NCBI GenBank assembly: GCA_021846065.1
Contig: JAJZCP010000088.1
Coordinates: 1 to 6,705, forward strand
Direction of reading: 5' to 3'
Length of the DNA stretch: 6,705 nucleotides
Source: Acidobacteriota bacterium
GTDB lineage: Bacteria > Acidobacteriota > Terriglobia > Terriglobales > Acidobacteriaceae
This document shows positions 1-5,119 of this stretch, piece after piece. Numbering within the stretch: position 1 is the first letter of the stretch; every line of letters begins with the position of its first letter. The position numbers and the translations under genes were made by a program. Below the pieces are notes generated by a model. The model was not told where the DNA came from and ran no database searches. It saw only the letters and a list, made by a program, of their open reading frames with translations.

Positions 1-19
1 GCATTGTTTTCGTTGTCAT
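1..19 (-). CDS. rpmD: 50S ribosomal protein L30, N-terminal fragment (cut by window edge)
   Basis: Only the first six codons (MTTKTM) and one base of the seventh are present before the window ends. The call rests on position: in the spc operon the gene after rpsE is normally rpmD, the small L30 protein of the 50S subunit. The ATG at 19-17 lies four bases after the rpsE stop codon, and a GAGGAG motif inside the last codons of rpsE sits about ten bases upstream as a ribosome binding site. This suggests translational coupling to rpsE. A second in-frame ATG (4-2) could be the true start. The protein sequence is too short to confirm the family. Some bacteria lack rpmD and have rplO here instead, so that remains an alternative. 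Confidence 0.6.
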
Positions 20-23
20 TGTC

Positions 24-533
24 TTACAGCTCCTCTACGCTCTTTCCACGCATCGCGGCCACTTCCTGGCGGTCACGAAGCTGCACCAGCGCATCGAATG
101 TCGCTTTGATCACGTTGTGGGGATTAGCCGTGCCCAGGCTCTTGGTCAACACGTTCTGCACCCCCGCCGAGGTCATCACGGCGCGCACCGCGCCGCCGGC
201 AATCACGCCGGTGCCTTCCGGAGCCGGCTTCAGCAGCACCTGACCGGAGCCATACCGACCCAGCACCTGATGCGGAATCGTCGTCTCCGTCAGATTGATC
301 CGGACCAGATTCTTTTTGGCCGACTCAATCCCCTTGCGGATCGCCTGGGGAACTTCGCGCGCCTTGCCCGAACCATATCCGACCACCCCGGCAGTCGCGT
401 CGCCGACAACCACCAGCGCTGCGAACGACATATTCTTGCCGCCCTTGACCACCTTGGTCACGCGGTTGATGGCAACCACCTGATCCTTGAGATTGTACTG
501 GTTGGCATCCAGCTTCTTTGTGAGTATCGCCAT
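24..533 (-). CDS. rpsE: 30S ribosomal protein S5
   Basis: S5 is a 30S body protein at the mRNA entry and decoding region; it takes part in translational fidelity and is a target of spectinomycin resistance mutations. The 169-residue product matches the usual length of about 165. The N-terminal double-stranded-RNA-binding-like domain includes [13 protein letters not shown] (residues 22-34), the loop where spectinomycin resistance changes occur in other bacteria. It is followed by the conserved ALVVVGD and [14 protein letters not shown] (52-65). The C-terminal domain has [12 protein letters not shown] (104-114) and [16 protein letters not shown] (134-149). The open frame extends 15 codons upstream, but [10 protein letters not shown] is the family-like start and a GGAAGGA motif lies about 11 bases before it. 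It follows rplR after 71 nt and precedes rpmD by 4 nt. Confidence 0.96.
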   Translation of the reverse strand: MAILTKKLDANQYNLKDQVVAINRVTKVVKGGKNMSFAALVVVGDATAGVVGYGSGKAREVPQAIRKGIESAKKNLVRINLTETTIPHQVLGRYGSGQVLLKPAPEGTGVIAGGAVRAVMTSAGVQNVLTKSLGTANPHNVIKATFDALVQLRDRQEVAAMRGKSVEEL

Positions 534-604
534 TGCGTTTTGTGTCCTTCCGTGCGGCCTCGCGGCGCGCCCATCCACTGAAAAATTTCTGCCCGTCCGG
601 TTGC

Positions 605-961
605 TTAGAATTCCAGCCCGGCTTCGCGCGCCGCATCGGCCAGCGCCTTCACGCGACCGTGATAGAGATAGCCGCCGCGGTCAAAGACCACCTTGCGGAT
701 GCCTTTGGCCAACGCCTGCTCGGCGACCAGACGGCCAATCTCGCGTGCCGACGCCACGTTGCCGCCGGAAGGCAGCTTGGCGCCGAGCGAAGAGCTGGAG
801 ACCAGCGTGACACCCTGCGCGTCGTCGATCACCTGCGCGTAAATGTGATTGAGCGAGCGGTAAACATTCAACCGCGGGCGCTCTGCTGTGCCGGAGAGCT
901 TCTCGCGAATGCGGAAGTGGACCCGGCGGCGAATCGCGTTGCGTTCGATCTTTGCAATCAT
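605..961 (-). CDS. rplR: 50S ribosomal protein L18
   Basis: L18 binds 5S rRNA together with L5 and places it in the central protuberance of the 50S subunit. The 118-residue product has the normal length. The basic N-terminus (residues 4-20, rich in Arg) and [20 protein letters not shown] (28-47) are the typical rRNA-binding start. The C-terminal part shows [13 protein letters not shown] (76-88), [28 protein letters not shown] (91-118, the family's most conserved block). The start at 961-959 is preceded by an AGGACAAGAG stretch that can act as ribosome binding site. The gene lies between rplF and rpsE as in the standard spc operon. Its 90-nt upstream spacer contains two hairpins, described separately. 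Confidence 0.96.
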   Translation of the reverse strand: MIAKIERNAIRRRVHFRIREKLSGTAERPRLNVYRSLNHIYAQVIDDAQGVTLVSSSSLGAKLPSGGNVASAREIGRLVAEQALAKGIRKVVFDRGGYLYHGRVKALADAAREAGLEF

Positions 962-980
962 GGTTCTCTTGTCCTATCGG

Positions 981-1001
981 CGGAGCTGCCTTGCCGCTCC
1001 G
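981..1001 (-). other. Hairpin upstream of the rplR ribosome binding site
   Basis: CGGAGC (981-986) and GCTCCG (996-1001) are perfect inverted repeats enclosing nine bases. In the transcript the stem ends about 20 bases before the rplR start codon, just ahead of the ribosome binding site. No U-tract follows, so it is not an intrinsic terminator. The pairing is seen in the sequence; any role is inferred. Confidence 0.5.
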
Positions 1002-1012
1002 TTCGGTCGTTG

Positions 1013-1044
1013 TCCGGGCCACATACTCACGTGCATGGCCCGGA
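1013..1044 (-). other. Perfect 9-bp inverted repeat between rplF and rplR
   Basis: TCCGGGCCA (1013-1021) and TGGCCCGGA (1036-1044) are exact inverted repeats around a 14-nt loop that itself holds the palindrome CACGTG (1028-1033). In the transcript the stem begins seven bases after the rplF stop codon. It is GC-rich and should fold stably. The sequence after it has no U-run, so termination is unlikely. It could protect or punctuate the mRNA, or control rplR translation; this is inference. Confidence 0.6.
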
Positions 1045-1051
1045 TCATCCA

Positions 1052-1591
1052 TTACTTCGAGCCGGACTTGCCAGCCTTCTTCTTCAGCTTCTCGCCCGTG
1101 TAACGGACGCCCTTGTTCTTGTACGGGTCCGGCTTGCGCAGCGAGCGCATATCGGCGGCCACCTGGCCGACCTTCTGCCTGTCCACGCCACCGATCGTCA
1201 GGTGCGTCTGCTTGGGATCGATCGTGACCTCAATACCGGTCGGCAGCGGGAACTCGATCGGGTGCGAATAGCCAAGCGTGAAGACCACCATCGACTTGCC
1301 CTTCATCTCCGCGCGGTAGCCGATGCCAACAATATCCAGATCCTTCGTCCAGCCGGCCGAAACCCCATGCACAGCGTTGAAGACCAGGGCGCGCGTCAAT
1401 CCATGAAACGCCGCGGCCTTGTCGTTCTCGCGCGTCACGTGAATCGCTCCATCGACAGTGGCCAGGCTGACGCCCGGCGCAATCAGCGCGGACGACTTGC
1501 CCTTTGGCCCTTCGACCAGAACGGTGTTGCCCTCGACGACGTACTTGACGCCCTTGGGCAGTTCAATCGGTTTCTTTCCAATTCGCGACAT
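1052..1591 (-). CDS. rplF: 50S ribosomal protein L6
   Basis: L6 lies at the base of the 50S stalk next to the sarcin-ricin loop and the factor-binding site. The 179-residue product has the usual length and the two-fold domain repeat. The first domain starts with the signature [15 protein letters not shown] (1-15) and includes VEGPKGK. The second contains [19 protein letters not shown] (63-81) and [13 protein letters not shown] (86-98). The C-terminus holds the rRNA-contacting [17 protein letters not shown] (151-167) followed by a short Lys-rich tail. The start is clear: MSRIGKKP is near-universal and a GAAGGG motif lies a few bases upstream. It sits between rpsH (101-nt spacer) and rplR (90-nt spacer). 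Confidence 0.97.
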   Translation of the reverse strand: MSRIGKKPIELPKGVKYVVEGNTVLVEGPKGKSSALIAPGVSLATVDGAIHVTRENDKAAAFHGLTRALVFNAVHGVSAGWTKDLDIVGIGYRAEMKGKSMVVFTLGYSHPIEFPLPTGIEVTIDPKQTHLTIGGVDRQKVGQVAADMRSLRKPDPYKNKGVRYTGEKLKKKAGKSGSK

Positions 1592-1604
1592 CGTTTACCC
1601 TTCA

Positions 1605-1680
1605 CTGGCTTGCGAGTCCCGCCAGAGTTGCTTCCGGCGTTCCACTGCAGCCGATCCCGCATGCGTCCGCACTCGGCGGC
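1605..1680 (-). other. Two weak hairpins in the rpsH-rplF spacer
   Basis: In the 101-nt spacer, GCAGCCGA (1647-1654) pairs with TCGGCGGC (1673-1680) at seven of eight positions around an 18-nt loop. CTGGC (1605-1609) pairs exactly with GCCAG (1621-1625) around an 11-nt loop. Both lie before the rplF ribosome binding site. They are modest and could be chance in GC-rich DNA. No gene is visible in the spacer. Confidence 0.35.
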
Positions 1681-1692
1681 GCAGCAGGGTCC

Positions 1693-2091
1693 TTACCAGA
1701 CTTCACACAGCAGCTCGCCGCCGACGCCTTCCCGGCGCGCCTGGCGACCGGTCATCACGCCCTTCGGCGTCGTCATGATCGAGATGCCCAGGCCACCCTG
1801 CACGCGCTTGATCTCATCGCGGCCAATGTAAACGCGGCACCCTGGACGCGAGACGCGCGCCAGATCCCGAATCGCCGCCTGCGAACCGGCGCCATACTTC
1901 AGGTAAACGCGCAGCACACTTTTGCCCTGCTCTTCCTGGGTCTTGTAGCTGGCGATGTATCCCTCTTCCTTGAGGATGCGGGCGATCTCCGCCTTCAGTC
2001 GCGAAGCAGGAACATCCAGCTTCTGCTGGCGCGCACGAATCGCATTGCGGATGCGCGTCAGAAAATCTGCTACCGGATCAGTCAGACTCAT
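1693..2091 (-). CDS. rpsH: 30S ribosomal protein S8
   Basis: S8 is a primary 16S rRNA-binding protein that organises the central domain; in Escherichia coli it also represses its own operon by binding spc mRNA. The 132-residue product has the normal length. It begins MSLTDPVADFLTRIRNA (1-17), the family N-terminus, and ends with GLGISIMTTPKGVMTGRQARREGVGGELLCEVW (100-132), the rRNA-binding C-terminal domain. The open frame runs 26 codons further upstream, but the chosen ATG has a strong AAGGAG five to six bases before it and fits the family start, while the extension has no family resemblance. A long bulged stem-loop ends directly at this ribosome binding site. rpsN lies 138 nt upstream, the widest spacer in the window. 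Confidence 0.97.
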   Translation of the reverse strand: MSLTDPVADFLTRIRNAIRARQQKLDVPASRLKAEIARILKEEGYIASYKTQEEQGKSVLRVYLKYGAGSQAAIRDLARVSRPGCRVYIGRDEIKRVQGGLGISIMTTPKGVMTGRQARREGVGGELLCEVW

Positions 2092-2102
2092 CTTTTCTCC
2101 TT

Positions 2103-2145
2103 CATCTCCCGTTCGCTCCCACATTGTGGAGAACCAGCGGAGATG
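2103..2145 (-). promoter_or_regulatory. Long bulged stem-loop in the rpsH leader
   Basis: CATCTCC (2103-2109) pairs with GGAGATG (2139-2145), GTT (2111-2113) with AAC (2132-2134), CTCC (2116-2119) with GGAG (2128-2131), and AC (2121-2122) with GT (2126-2127), leaving a three-base loop. That is about 16 Watson-Crick pairs with an internal loop and bulges. In the transcript the foot of the stem touches the AAGGAG ribosome binding site of rpsH (complement of 2097-2102). The pairing is seen directly. A role in translational control of rpsH, for example by S8 itself, is inferred from position and from S8 being the spc repressor in E. coli. Confidence 0.5.
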
Positions 2146-2194
2146 TTCTTTCCGTATCGTTGAACCCATTCACTGTGCGTCGCGTCTTGCTGAT

Positions 2195-2217
2195 TTCGCT
2201 AGCTCGACGACAGCGAA
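2195..2217 (-). other. Small hairpin just after rpsN
   Basis: TTCGCT (2195-2200) and AGCGAA (2212-2217) are exact inverted repeats with an 11-nt loop, starting about 12 nt after the rpsN stop codon in the 138-nt rpsN-rpsH spacer. No U-tract follows. Six pairs with a large loop can arise by chance. The rest of this spacer, apart from the rpsH leader stem-loop, shows no gene or recognisable site. Confidence 0.35.
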
Positions 2218-2229
2218 GATTGCTTTTGC

Positions 2230-2415
2230 TTACCAGCTCGACTTCACCACGCCGGGAATCTCGCCCTTGTGCGCGAGGCTGCGGAAACACAGACGGCAGA
2301 TGCCGAATTTGCGCAGGAACGCCCGCGGGCGCCCGCAAAGCTGGCATCGGTTGTGTTTGCGGCAGCTGAATTTGGGCTTGCGCGCGTCTTTCACTCGTTT
2401 TGCTGTGGTTGCCAT
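2230..2415 (-). CDS. rpsN: 30S ribosomal protein S14, zinc-binding type (S14Z)
   Basis: S14 sits in the 30S head with S3 and S19. The product is 61 residues, the length of the short zinc form rather than the roughly 100-residue cysteine-free form. The zinc site is plain: CQLC (24-27) and CRLC (40-43), twelve residues apart, giving CxxC-x12-CxxC. An additional Cys18 precedes it. Other conserved parts are RCQLCGRPR (23-31), [27 protein letters not shown] (35-61), ending in the typical SSW. The start at 2415-2413 has AGGAG and GAAAGG purine stretches upstream; rplE ends 27 nt before. Short S14 is usually written rpsN or rpsZ. The zinc form is common in many phyla, and bacteria that have it sometimes carry a zinc-independent copy elsewhere, which this window cannot show. 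Confidence 0.96.
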   Translation of the reverse strand: MATTAKRVKDARKPKFSCRKHNRCQLCGRPRAFLRKFGICRLCFRSLAHKGEIPGVVKSSW

Positions 2416-2442
2416 ACTTGCCTTTCGTCTCCTGAAATTCGC

Positions 2443-2991
2443 TTACGCGCCCTGCCGGAAGGGCAGCCCAAAGTGCTTGAGCAGAACCCGCGCCGAGTTG
2501 TCGTCCCGGGCCGTGGTCACAATGGTGATGTTCATGCCCTTCAGCTTCTCCACCTTGGAGTAGTCGATCTCCGGAAAGATCAACTGATCGCGCAGACCGA
2601 GCGTGTAGTTGCCGCGCCCATCAAAGCTCTTCGTCGAGACGCCGCGGAAGTCACGCACGCGCGGAATGGCCAGCGAGATCAGCCGATCCAGGAACTCATA
2701 CATTGCGTCGTTGCGCAGCGTCACCATGGCGCCGATCGACATGCCAGCGCGCACCTTGAAGGCGGCAATCGACTTCTTCGCCTTGGTCGCCACCGGCTTC
2801 TGGCCGGCAATTGCGGCCAGATCGGCCACCAGCGGATCCAGCAGCTTGGTGTTCTGCGTCGCCTCGCCGAGTCCCATGTTCACGACGATCTTTTCGATGC
2901 GCGGAACCGCCATCACATTGCCCAGGCCCAGTTCCTTCTGGACTGCGGCGCGAATCTCGCTGTTGTACTTCTCTTTCAATCGTGCTGCCAT
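2443..2991 (-). CDS. rplE: 50S ribosomal protein L5
   Basis: L5 binds 5S rRNA in the central protuberance and contacts P-site tRNA and the 30S head through S13. The 182-residue product is close to the usual 178-180. The N-terminal [13 protein letters not shown] (1-13) is typical, followed by [16 protein letters not shown] (29-44), the [19 protein letters not shown] (63-81) region and the signature around [25 protein letters not shown] (109-133). The C-terminal [19 protein letters not shown] (143-161) and GLPF complete the family pattern. The open frame extends 45 codons further up over most of the spacer, but only the chosen ATG gives the family N-terminus; a GAGAGAGAGAAG purine run precedes it. 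A 104-nt spacer separates it from rplX. Confidence 0.96.
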   Translation of the reverse strand: MAARLKEKYNSEIRAAVQKELGLGNVMAVPRIEKIVVNMGLGEATQNTKLLDPLVADLAAIAGQKPVATKAKKSIAAFKVRAGMSIGAMVTLRNDAMYEFLDRLISLAIPRVRDFRGVSTKSFDGRGNYTLGLRDQLIFPEIDYSKVEKLKGMNITIVTTARDDNSARVLLKHFGLPFRQGA

Positions 2992-3068
2992 CGTCTTCTC
3001 TCTCTCTTCCGCTCCTCGGAGTGGGCCTGGAAGCCGTTGCCCGTATACCGTTTCGGAAGTCTGTTGCA

Positions 3069-3082
3069 CCGGGAATGCCCGG
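3069..3082 (-). other. Short GC-rich hairpin in the rplX-rplE spacer
   Basis: CCGGG (3069-3073) and CCCGG (3078-3082) form an exact five-pair stem with an AATG loop. It begins 13 nt after the rplX stop codon. No U-tract follows in the transcript. A further pair of arms, CTTCCG (3006-3011) and CGGAAG (3054-3059), lies nearer rplE with a long interior. Nothing else is recognisable in this 104-nt spacer. In E. coli this is where S8 binds the spc mRNA, but I cannot show that site here. Confidence 0.4.
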
Positions 3083-3095
3083 CACAAAATTTCTG

Positions 3096-3422
3096 CTACT
3101 TCTTGAACGGCAGCGCCGTGCCACACTTGCGGCAGACGCGCGTTTTGGTCTCGCCTTCAACCTTGTAGCCGGCGCGCACCGGCCCGCAGTTTGGGCAAAC
3201 CAGCGCAACGTTGGAAATCTGCAGCGGCGCCTCCTGCTCGGCGATGCCGCCCTGCGTATTGCGCCCGCTCTTGGAGCTGACCGTCTTCTTGACCATGCGC
3301 ACGTGCTCCACCAGCACGCGGTTCGTGTCCGGAAGCACGCGCAGCACGCGGCCACGCTTGCCGGCGTCGGCTCCAGTGATCACTTCCACCGTGTCATTGC
3401 GATGAATCTTCAATCCTGCCAT
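3096..3422 (-). CDS. rplX: 50S ribosomal protein L24
   Basis: L24 is an early assembly protein that binds 23S rRNA and lies near the peptide exit. The 108-residue product has the normal length. The N-terminal KOW domain is visible as [31 protein letters not shown] (9-39). A central [21 protein letters not shown] (55-75) is family-typical. The C-terminal part carries a zinc-ribbon pattern, CPNC (76-79) and CRKC (97-100), as in many non-enterobacterial L24 proteins; E. coli L24 lacks it. The start at 3422-3420 has only a weak AAGAGAG purine stretch as ribosome binding site. The 68-nt spacer to rplN contains a hairpin and an element also found upstream of rpsS. Confidence 0.96.
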   Translation of the reverse strand: MAGLKIHRNDTVEVITGADAGKRGRVLRVLPDTNRVLVEHVRMVKKTVSSKSGRNTQGGIAEQEAPLQISNVALVCPNCGPVRAGYKVEGETKTRVCRKCGTALPFKK

Positions 3423-3441
3423 CTGCTTACTCTCTTTTCAT

Positions 3442-3461
3442 CCGGCTGCCACAGGGCTGCC
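3442..3461 (-). repeat. Spacer element shared with the rpsS upstream region, copy 2
   Basis: The 20 nt here match 6678-6696 except for one inserted C and one T/A difference. Both copies lie in non-coding spacers before a ribosomal protein gene (rplX here, rpsS there). The second copy folds into a perfect hairpin, while this one has lost the inverted symmetry. The match is seen directly; common origin is inferred. Confidence 0.5.
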
Positions 3462-3472
3462 TGTAAATTCCT

Positions 3473-3490
3473 GCGCCTTCCGGCTGGCGC
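3473..3490 (-). other. Hairpin directly after the rplN stop codon
   Basis: GCGCC (3473-3477) and GGCGC (3486-3490) form an exact five-pair stem with an eight-base loop. The stem starts at the base next to the rplN stop codon. There is no U-tract after it, so it does not look like a terminator. It could protect the upstream message, but this is inferred from position only. Confidence 0.4.
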
Positions 3491-3862
3491 TTAGATCACT
3501 TCCGGGGCAAGCGAAACAATCTTCAGAAACTTCTTCTCACGCAGTTCACGCGCCACCGGACCGAAGACGCGCGTTCCCACCGGCTCGCCCGCTTCGTTGA
3601 TGAGCACCGCGGCGTTCTCGTCAAAGCGGATGTAGGTGCCATCCTTGCGGCGATACTCCTTGCGCGTGCGCACGATCACCGCCTTGACCACTTTGCCCTT
3701 TTTCACCGTGCCATCCGGAGACGACTCCTTGACGGCCGCTGTCACCACATCGCCCAGGCCAGCCTTGCGCCCCGAAGCTCCGCCCAGCGGCAGAATCACT
3801 TGCAGCTTGCGCGCGCCGGAGTTGTCGGCAACGGCCAGCATTGTTCTCATTTGCACTGCCAT
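3491..3862 (-). CDS. rplN: 50S ribosomal protein L14
   Basis: L14 binds 23S rRNA at the subunit interface, forms bridges to 16S rRNA, contacts L19, and is the docking site of the silencing factor RsfS in other bacteria. The 123-residue product matches the usual 122. The N-terminus [23 protein letters not shown] (1-23) is typical, with one extra Ala after Met. The middle holds [33 protein letters not shown] (37-69), then [16 protein letters not shown] (74-89) and the C-terminal signature [27 protein letters not shown] (97-122). The start has a good AGGGAGAAG motif five bases upstream. In the standard arrangement it is the first spc gene; here it follows rpsQ after 43 nt without visible promoter or terminator. 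Confidence 0.97.
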   Translation of the reverse strand: MAVQMRTMLAVADNSGARKLQVILPLGGASGRKAGLGDVVTAAVKESSPDGTVKKGKVVKAVIVRTRKEYRRKDGTYIRFDENAAVLINEAGEPVGTRVFGPVARELREKKFLKIVSLAPEVI

Positions 3863-3875
3863 CGAATCTTCTCCC

Positions 3876-3895
3876 TGGCCAGATCAATCGGGCCA
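3876..3895 (-). other. Inverted repeat before the rplN ribosome binding site
   Basis: TGGCC (3876-3880) and GGCCA (3891-3895) are exact inverted repeats with a ten-base loop in the 43-nt rpsQ-rplN spacer. In the transcript the stem ends directly before the AGGGAGAAG ribosome binding site of rplN. This is the S10-spc junction. Five pairs is weak evidence by itself. Confidence 0.35.
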
Positions 3896-3905
3896 CTTCT
3901 GCTGC

Positions 3906-4226
3906 TTACTCGCCTGCGTGTGTCTCTTCCGTCTGGCTCAGCGAAGAGCGACGGACAATCTCTTCCAGCGACCAGCGCTTCAGCTTGCTGAGCGGACGGG
4001 TCTCGCGGATGCGCACCATATCCCCAACGCGGGCCGAGTTCTGCTCGTCGTGCGCATAGAACTTGCGTGAGCTGCGGACGATGCGCTTGTACTTCGGATG
4101 CGCCTTGCGCATCTCCACTTCAACCACGATCGTCTTCTGCATCTTGGTCGAGACCACCTGGCCGACCTTCTCATTGCGGCGAGAATCTGTGGTCGCCGGC
4201 GTGGCTGTTTCTGTCGTTGCGGTCAT
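3906..4226 (-). CDS. rpsQ: 30S ribosomal protein S17
   Basis: S17 is a primary 16S rRNA-binding protein of the 30S body with an OB fold. The core runs from about residue 20 to 92: [30 protein letters not shown] (21-50), [37 protein letters not shown] (55-91), all family-typical. The product is 106 residues against a usual 80-90, because of a Thr/Ala-rich N-terminal extension (1-19) and a short acidic C-terminal tail. Start choice is open: the rpmC stop is followed by TAAGTGATG, so a GTG at 4229-4227 or the ATG at 4226-4224 could be used. An upstream GGAAAGG lies ten bases before the GTG and thirteen before the ATG. I give the ATG; the difference is one residue. The close join suggests translational coupling with rpmC. 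Confidence 0.95.
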   Translation of the reverse strand: MTATTETATPATTDSRRNEKVGQVVSTKMQKTIVVEVEMRKAHPKYKRIVRSSRKFYAHDEQNSARVGDMVRIRETRPLSKLKRWSLEEIVRRSSLSQTEETHAGE

Positions 4227-4229
4227 CAC

Positions 4230-4502
4230 TTACTTTGCACCTTTCCCGGAGCGCTTTGCCGCACTCGTTCTGGAACCGGCCTTCGCCGGATTTGCGGTCT
4301 CCGCCGGGCGAATGCCCAGAGCGCGCTCGCGCACGACCGTCTTGATCCGCGCAATATCCTTGCGCAGCTCGCGAATCTTCTTGACCCCGTCGTTCTGTCC
4401 CAGCTTGCTTTGAAAGCGGACGCGAAAAAGCTGATCGGCGACCTGCGTCTCCTGCGTCTTCAGCTCGTCTTCGCTCCAGCTTCGAATCTTTGTCAGTTCC
4501 AT
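4230..4502 (-). CDS. rpmC: 50S ribosomal protein L29 with basic C-terminal extension
   Basis: L29 lies at the polypeptide exit next to L23, where nascent-chain factors dock. The family core is a two-helix hairpin of about 60-65 residues. Here residues 1-62 match it: MELTKIRSWSEDEL (1-14), DQLFRVRFQSKLGQND (23-38), KKIRELRKDIARIKTVVRER (41-60). The product is 90 residues because of a tail of about 28 residues (63-90) rich in Ala, Lys, Arg and Ser. The tail is probably disordered and, given its position, could reach the tunnel exit surface; that is inference. A GAGGGA motif precedes the start by three bases. rplP ends 73 nt upstream, with a short tandem repeat between, and rpsQ follows at once. 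Confidence 0.94.
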   Translation of the reverse strand: MELTKIRSWSEDELKTQETQVADQLFRVRFQSKLGQNDGVKKIRELRKDIARIKTVVRERALGIRPAETANPAKAGSRTSAAKRSGKGAK

Positions 4503-4512
4503 GATTCCCTCA

Positions 4513-4536
4513 TCTTGAATCTCGTCTTGAATCTTG
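4513..4536 (-). repeat. 12-nt tandem repeat in the rplP-rpmC spacer
   Basis: Two adjacent 12-nt units, 4513-4524 and 4525-4536, differ at one position (TCTTGAATCTCG and TCTTGAATCTTG). Each contains GAATC, which can pair with GATTC (4503-4507) beside the rpmC start codon. This gives two alternative weak stems, the nearer of which has the rpmC ribosome binding site in its loop. The repeat is seen directly; any function is speculative. The rest of the 73-nt spacer shows nothing. Confidence 0.6.
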
Positions 4537-4575
4537 TCCCGTCGAACTCTCGTCTCGGATCAGCTGCCTCTGGAA

Positions 4576-5019
4576 TTACTCTGCAACCTCTTCCACCGCG
4601 GCTTTGATCACCGCCGGACGCTGCACAAAACGCGTCTTCAGCGGCAGCTTGTTGGCGGCCAGGCGCATCGCCTCCTGCGCGATCTCCGGCGTTACACCCT
4701 CCATCTCGAAGAGAATCTTGCCGGGACGCACCACCGCGGCCCAATGATCGAGCGCACCCTTGCCCGATCCCATGCGGACTTCGGCTGGCTTCTTGGTCAC
4801 CGGCTTGTCCGGAAACAGGCGCAGCCAGACCTTGCCGCCGCGCTTGATGAAGCGCGTCATTGCGATACGGCTGGCCTCAATCTGACGGTCGGTGATGTAA
4901 CCGCACTCCATCACCTTCAACCCATATTCGCCAAACGCGAGCGAGGAGCCGCGCCACGCCTTGCCGCGCATCTTGCCCTTCTGCTGCTTGCGAAACTTCA
5001 CTTTCTTTGGCATCAACAT
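4576..5019 (-). CDS. rplP: 50S ribosomal protein L16
   Basis: L16 is a late assembly protein between the peptidyl transferase centre and the central protuberance, close to the A-site tRNA elbow. The 147-residue product is slightly longer than the usual 136-145 through a short acidic C-terminus. It begins with the near-universal [15 protein letters not shown] (1-15), then [41 protein letters not shown] (25-65) and [20 protein letters not shown] (69-88). Arg82 corresponds to the arginine hydroxylated in E. coli L16. The [11 protein letters not shown] block (99-109) follows. The start is clear from MLMPK and an AGAGGA motif about eight bases upstream; a second ATG two codons later is less likely. 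The 100-nt spacer to rpsC contains a tandem repeat. Confidence 0.97.
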   Translation of the reverse strand: MLMPKKVKFRKQQKGKMRGKAWRGSSLAFGEYGLKVMECGYITDRQIEASRIAMTRFIKRGGKVWLRLFPDKPVTKKPAEVRMGSGKGALDHWAAVVRPGKILFEMEGVTPEIAQEAMRLAANKLPLKTRFVQRPAVIKAAVEEVAE

Positions 5020-5065
5020 AGTGATTTCCTCTTACCCGCTTTTGCGCCTGTTTTCCTTGCCGCCC

Positions 5066-5117
5066 GGTCAGCCTCTGAGGCCAGCCCTGGAGGTCAGCCC
5101 CTGAAGCCAAGCCTGAA
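5066..5117 (-). repeat. 26-nt imperfect tandem repeat in the rpsC-rplP spacer
   Basis: Two directly adjacent 26-nt units, 5066-5091 and 5092-5117, are identical at 21 positions. Each contains a small self-complementary core, GCCTCTGAGGC (5071-5081) and GCCCCTGAAGC (5097-5107). In the transcript the second core keeps its four pairs by G-U wobbles. The array ends two bases from the rpsC stop codon, so it is non-coding. Outside it, the spacer (5020-5065) shows only the rplP ribosome binding site. Confidence 0.7.
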
Positions 5118-5119
5118 CG

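Noticed and set aside
571..578. GGCGCGCC palindrome in the rplR-rpsE spacer
   Set aside because: An eight-base GC palindrome is common by chance in GC-rich DNA and no further symmetry surrounds it.
1013..1044. Intrinsic terminator between rplF and rplR
   Set aside because: The stem is strong but is followed on the transcript by CAACGACC rather than a U-run, and essential genes lie downstream.
533..1831. A 432-codon open frame on the plus strand
   Set aside because: It lies antisense to rplR, rplF, part of rpsH and their spacers; the product is Arg/Leu/His-rich with no family resemblance, as expected for the antisense frame of GC-rich genes.
2092..2169. N-terminal extension of S8 by 26 residues
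   Set aside because: The ATG at 2091 has a strong ribosome binding site and the standard start MSLTDPVADF; the extension covers a structured leader.
2992..3126. N-terminal extension of L5 by 45 residues
   Set aside because: The extra residues run through the spacer into the end of rplX and do not resemble L5; the downstream ATG at 2991 gives the family N-terminus.
2269..3168. A 299-codon open frame on the plus strand
   Set aside because: It is antisense to rpsN, rplE and the end of rplX, and the translation resembles no known domain.
3863..3905. A separate spc promoter before rplN
   Set aside because: I could not find a convincing pair of -35 and -10 boxes on the minus strand in this 43-nt gap or in the end of rpsQ.
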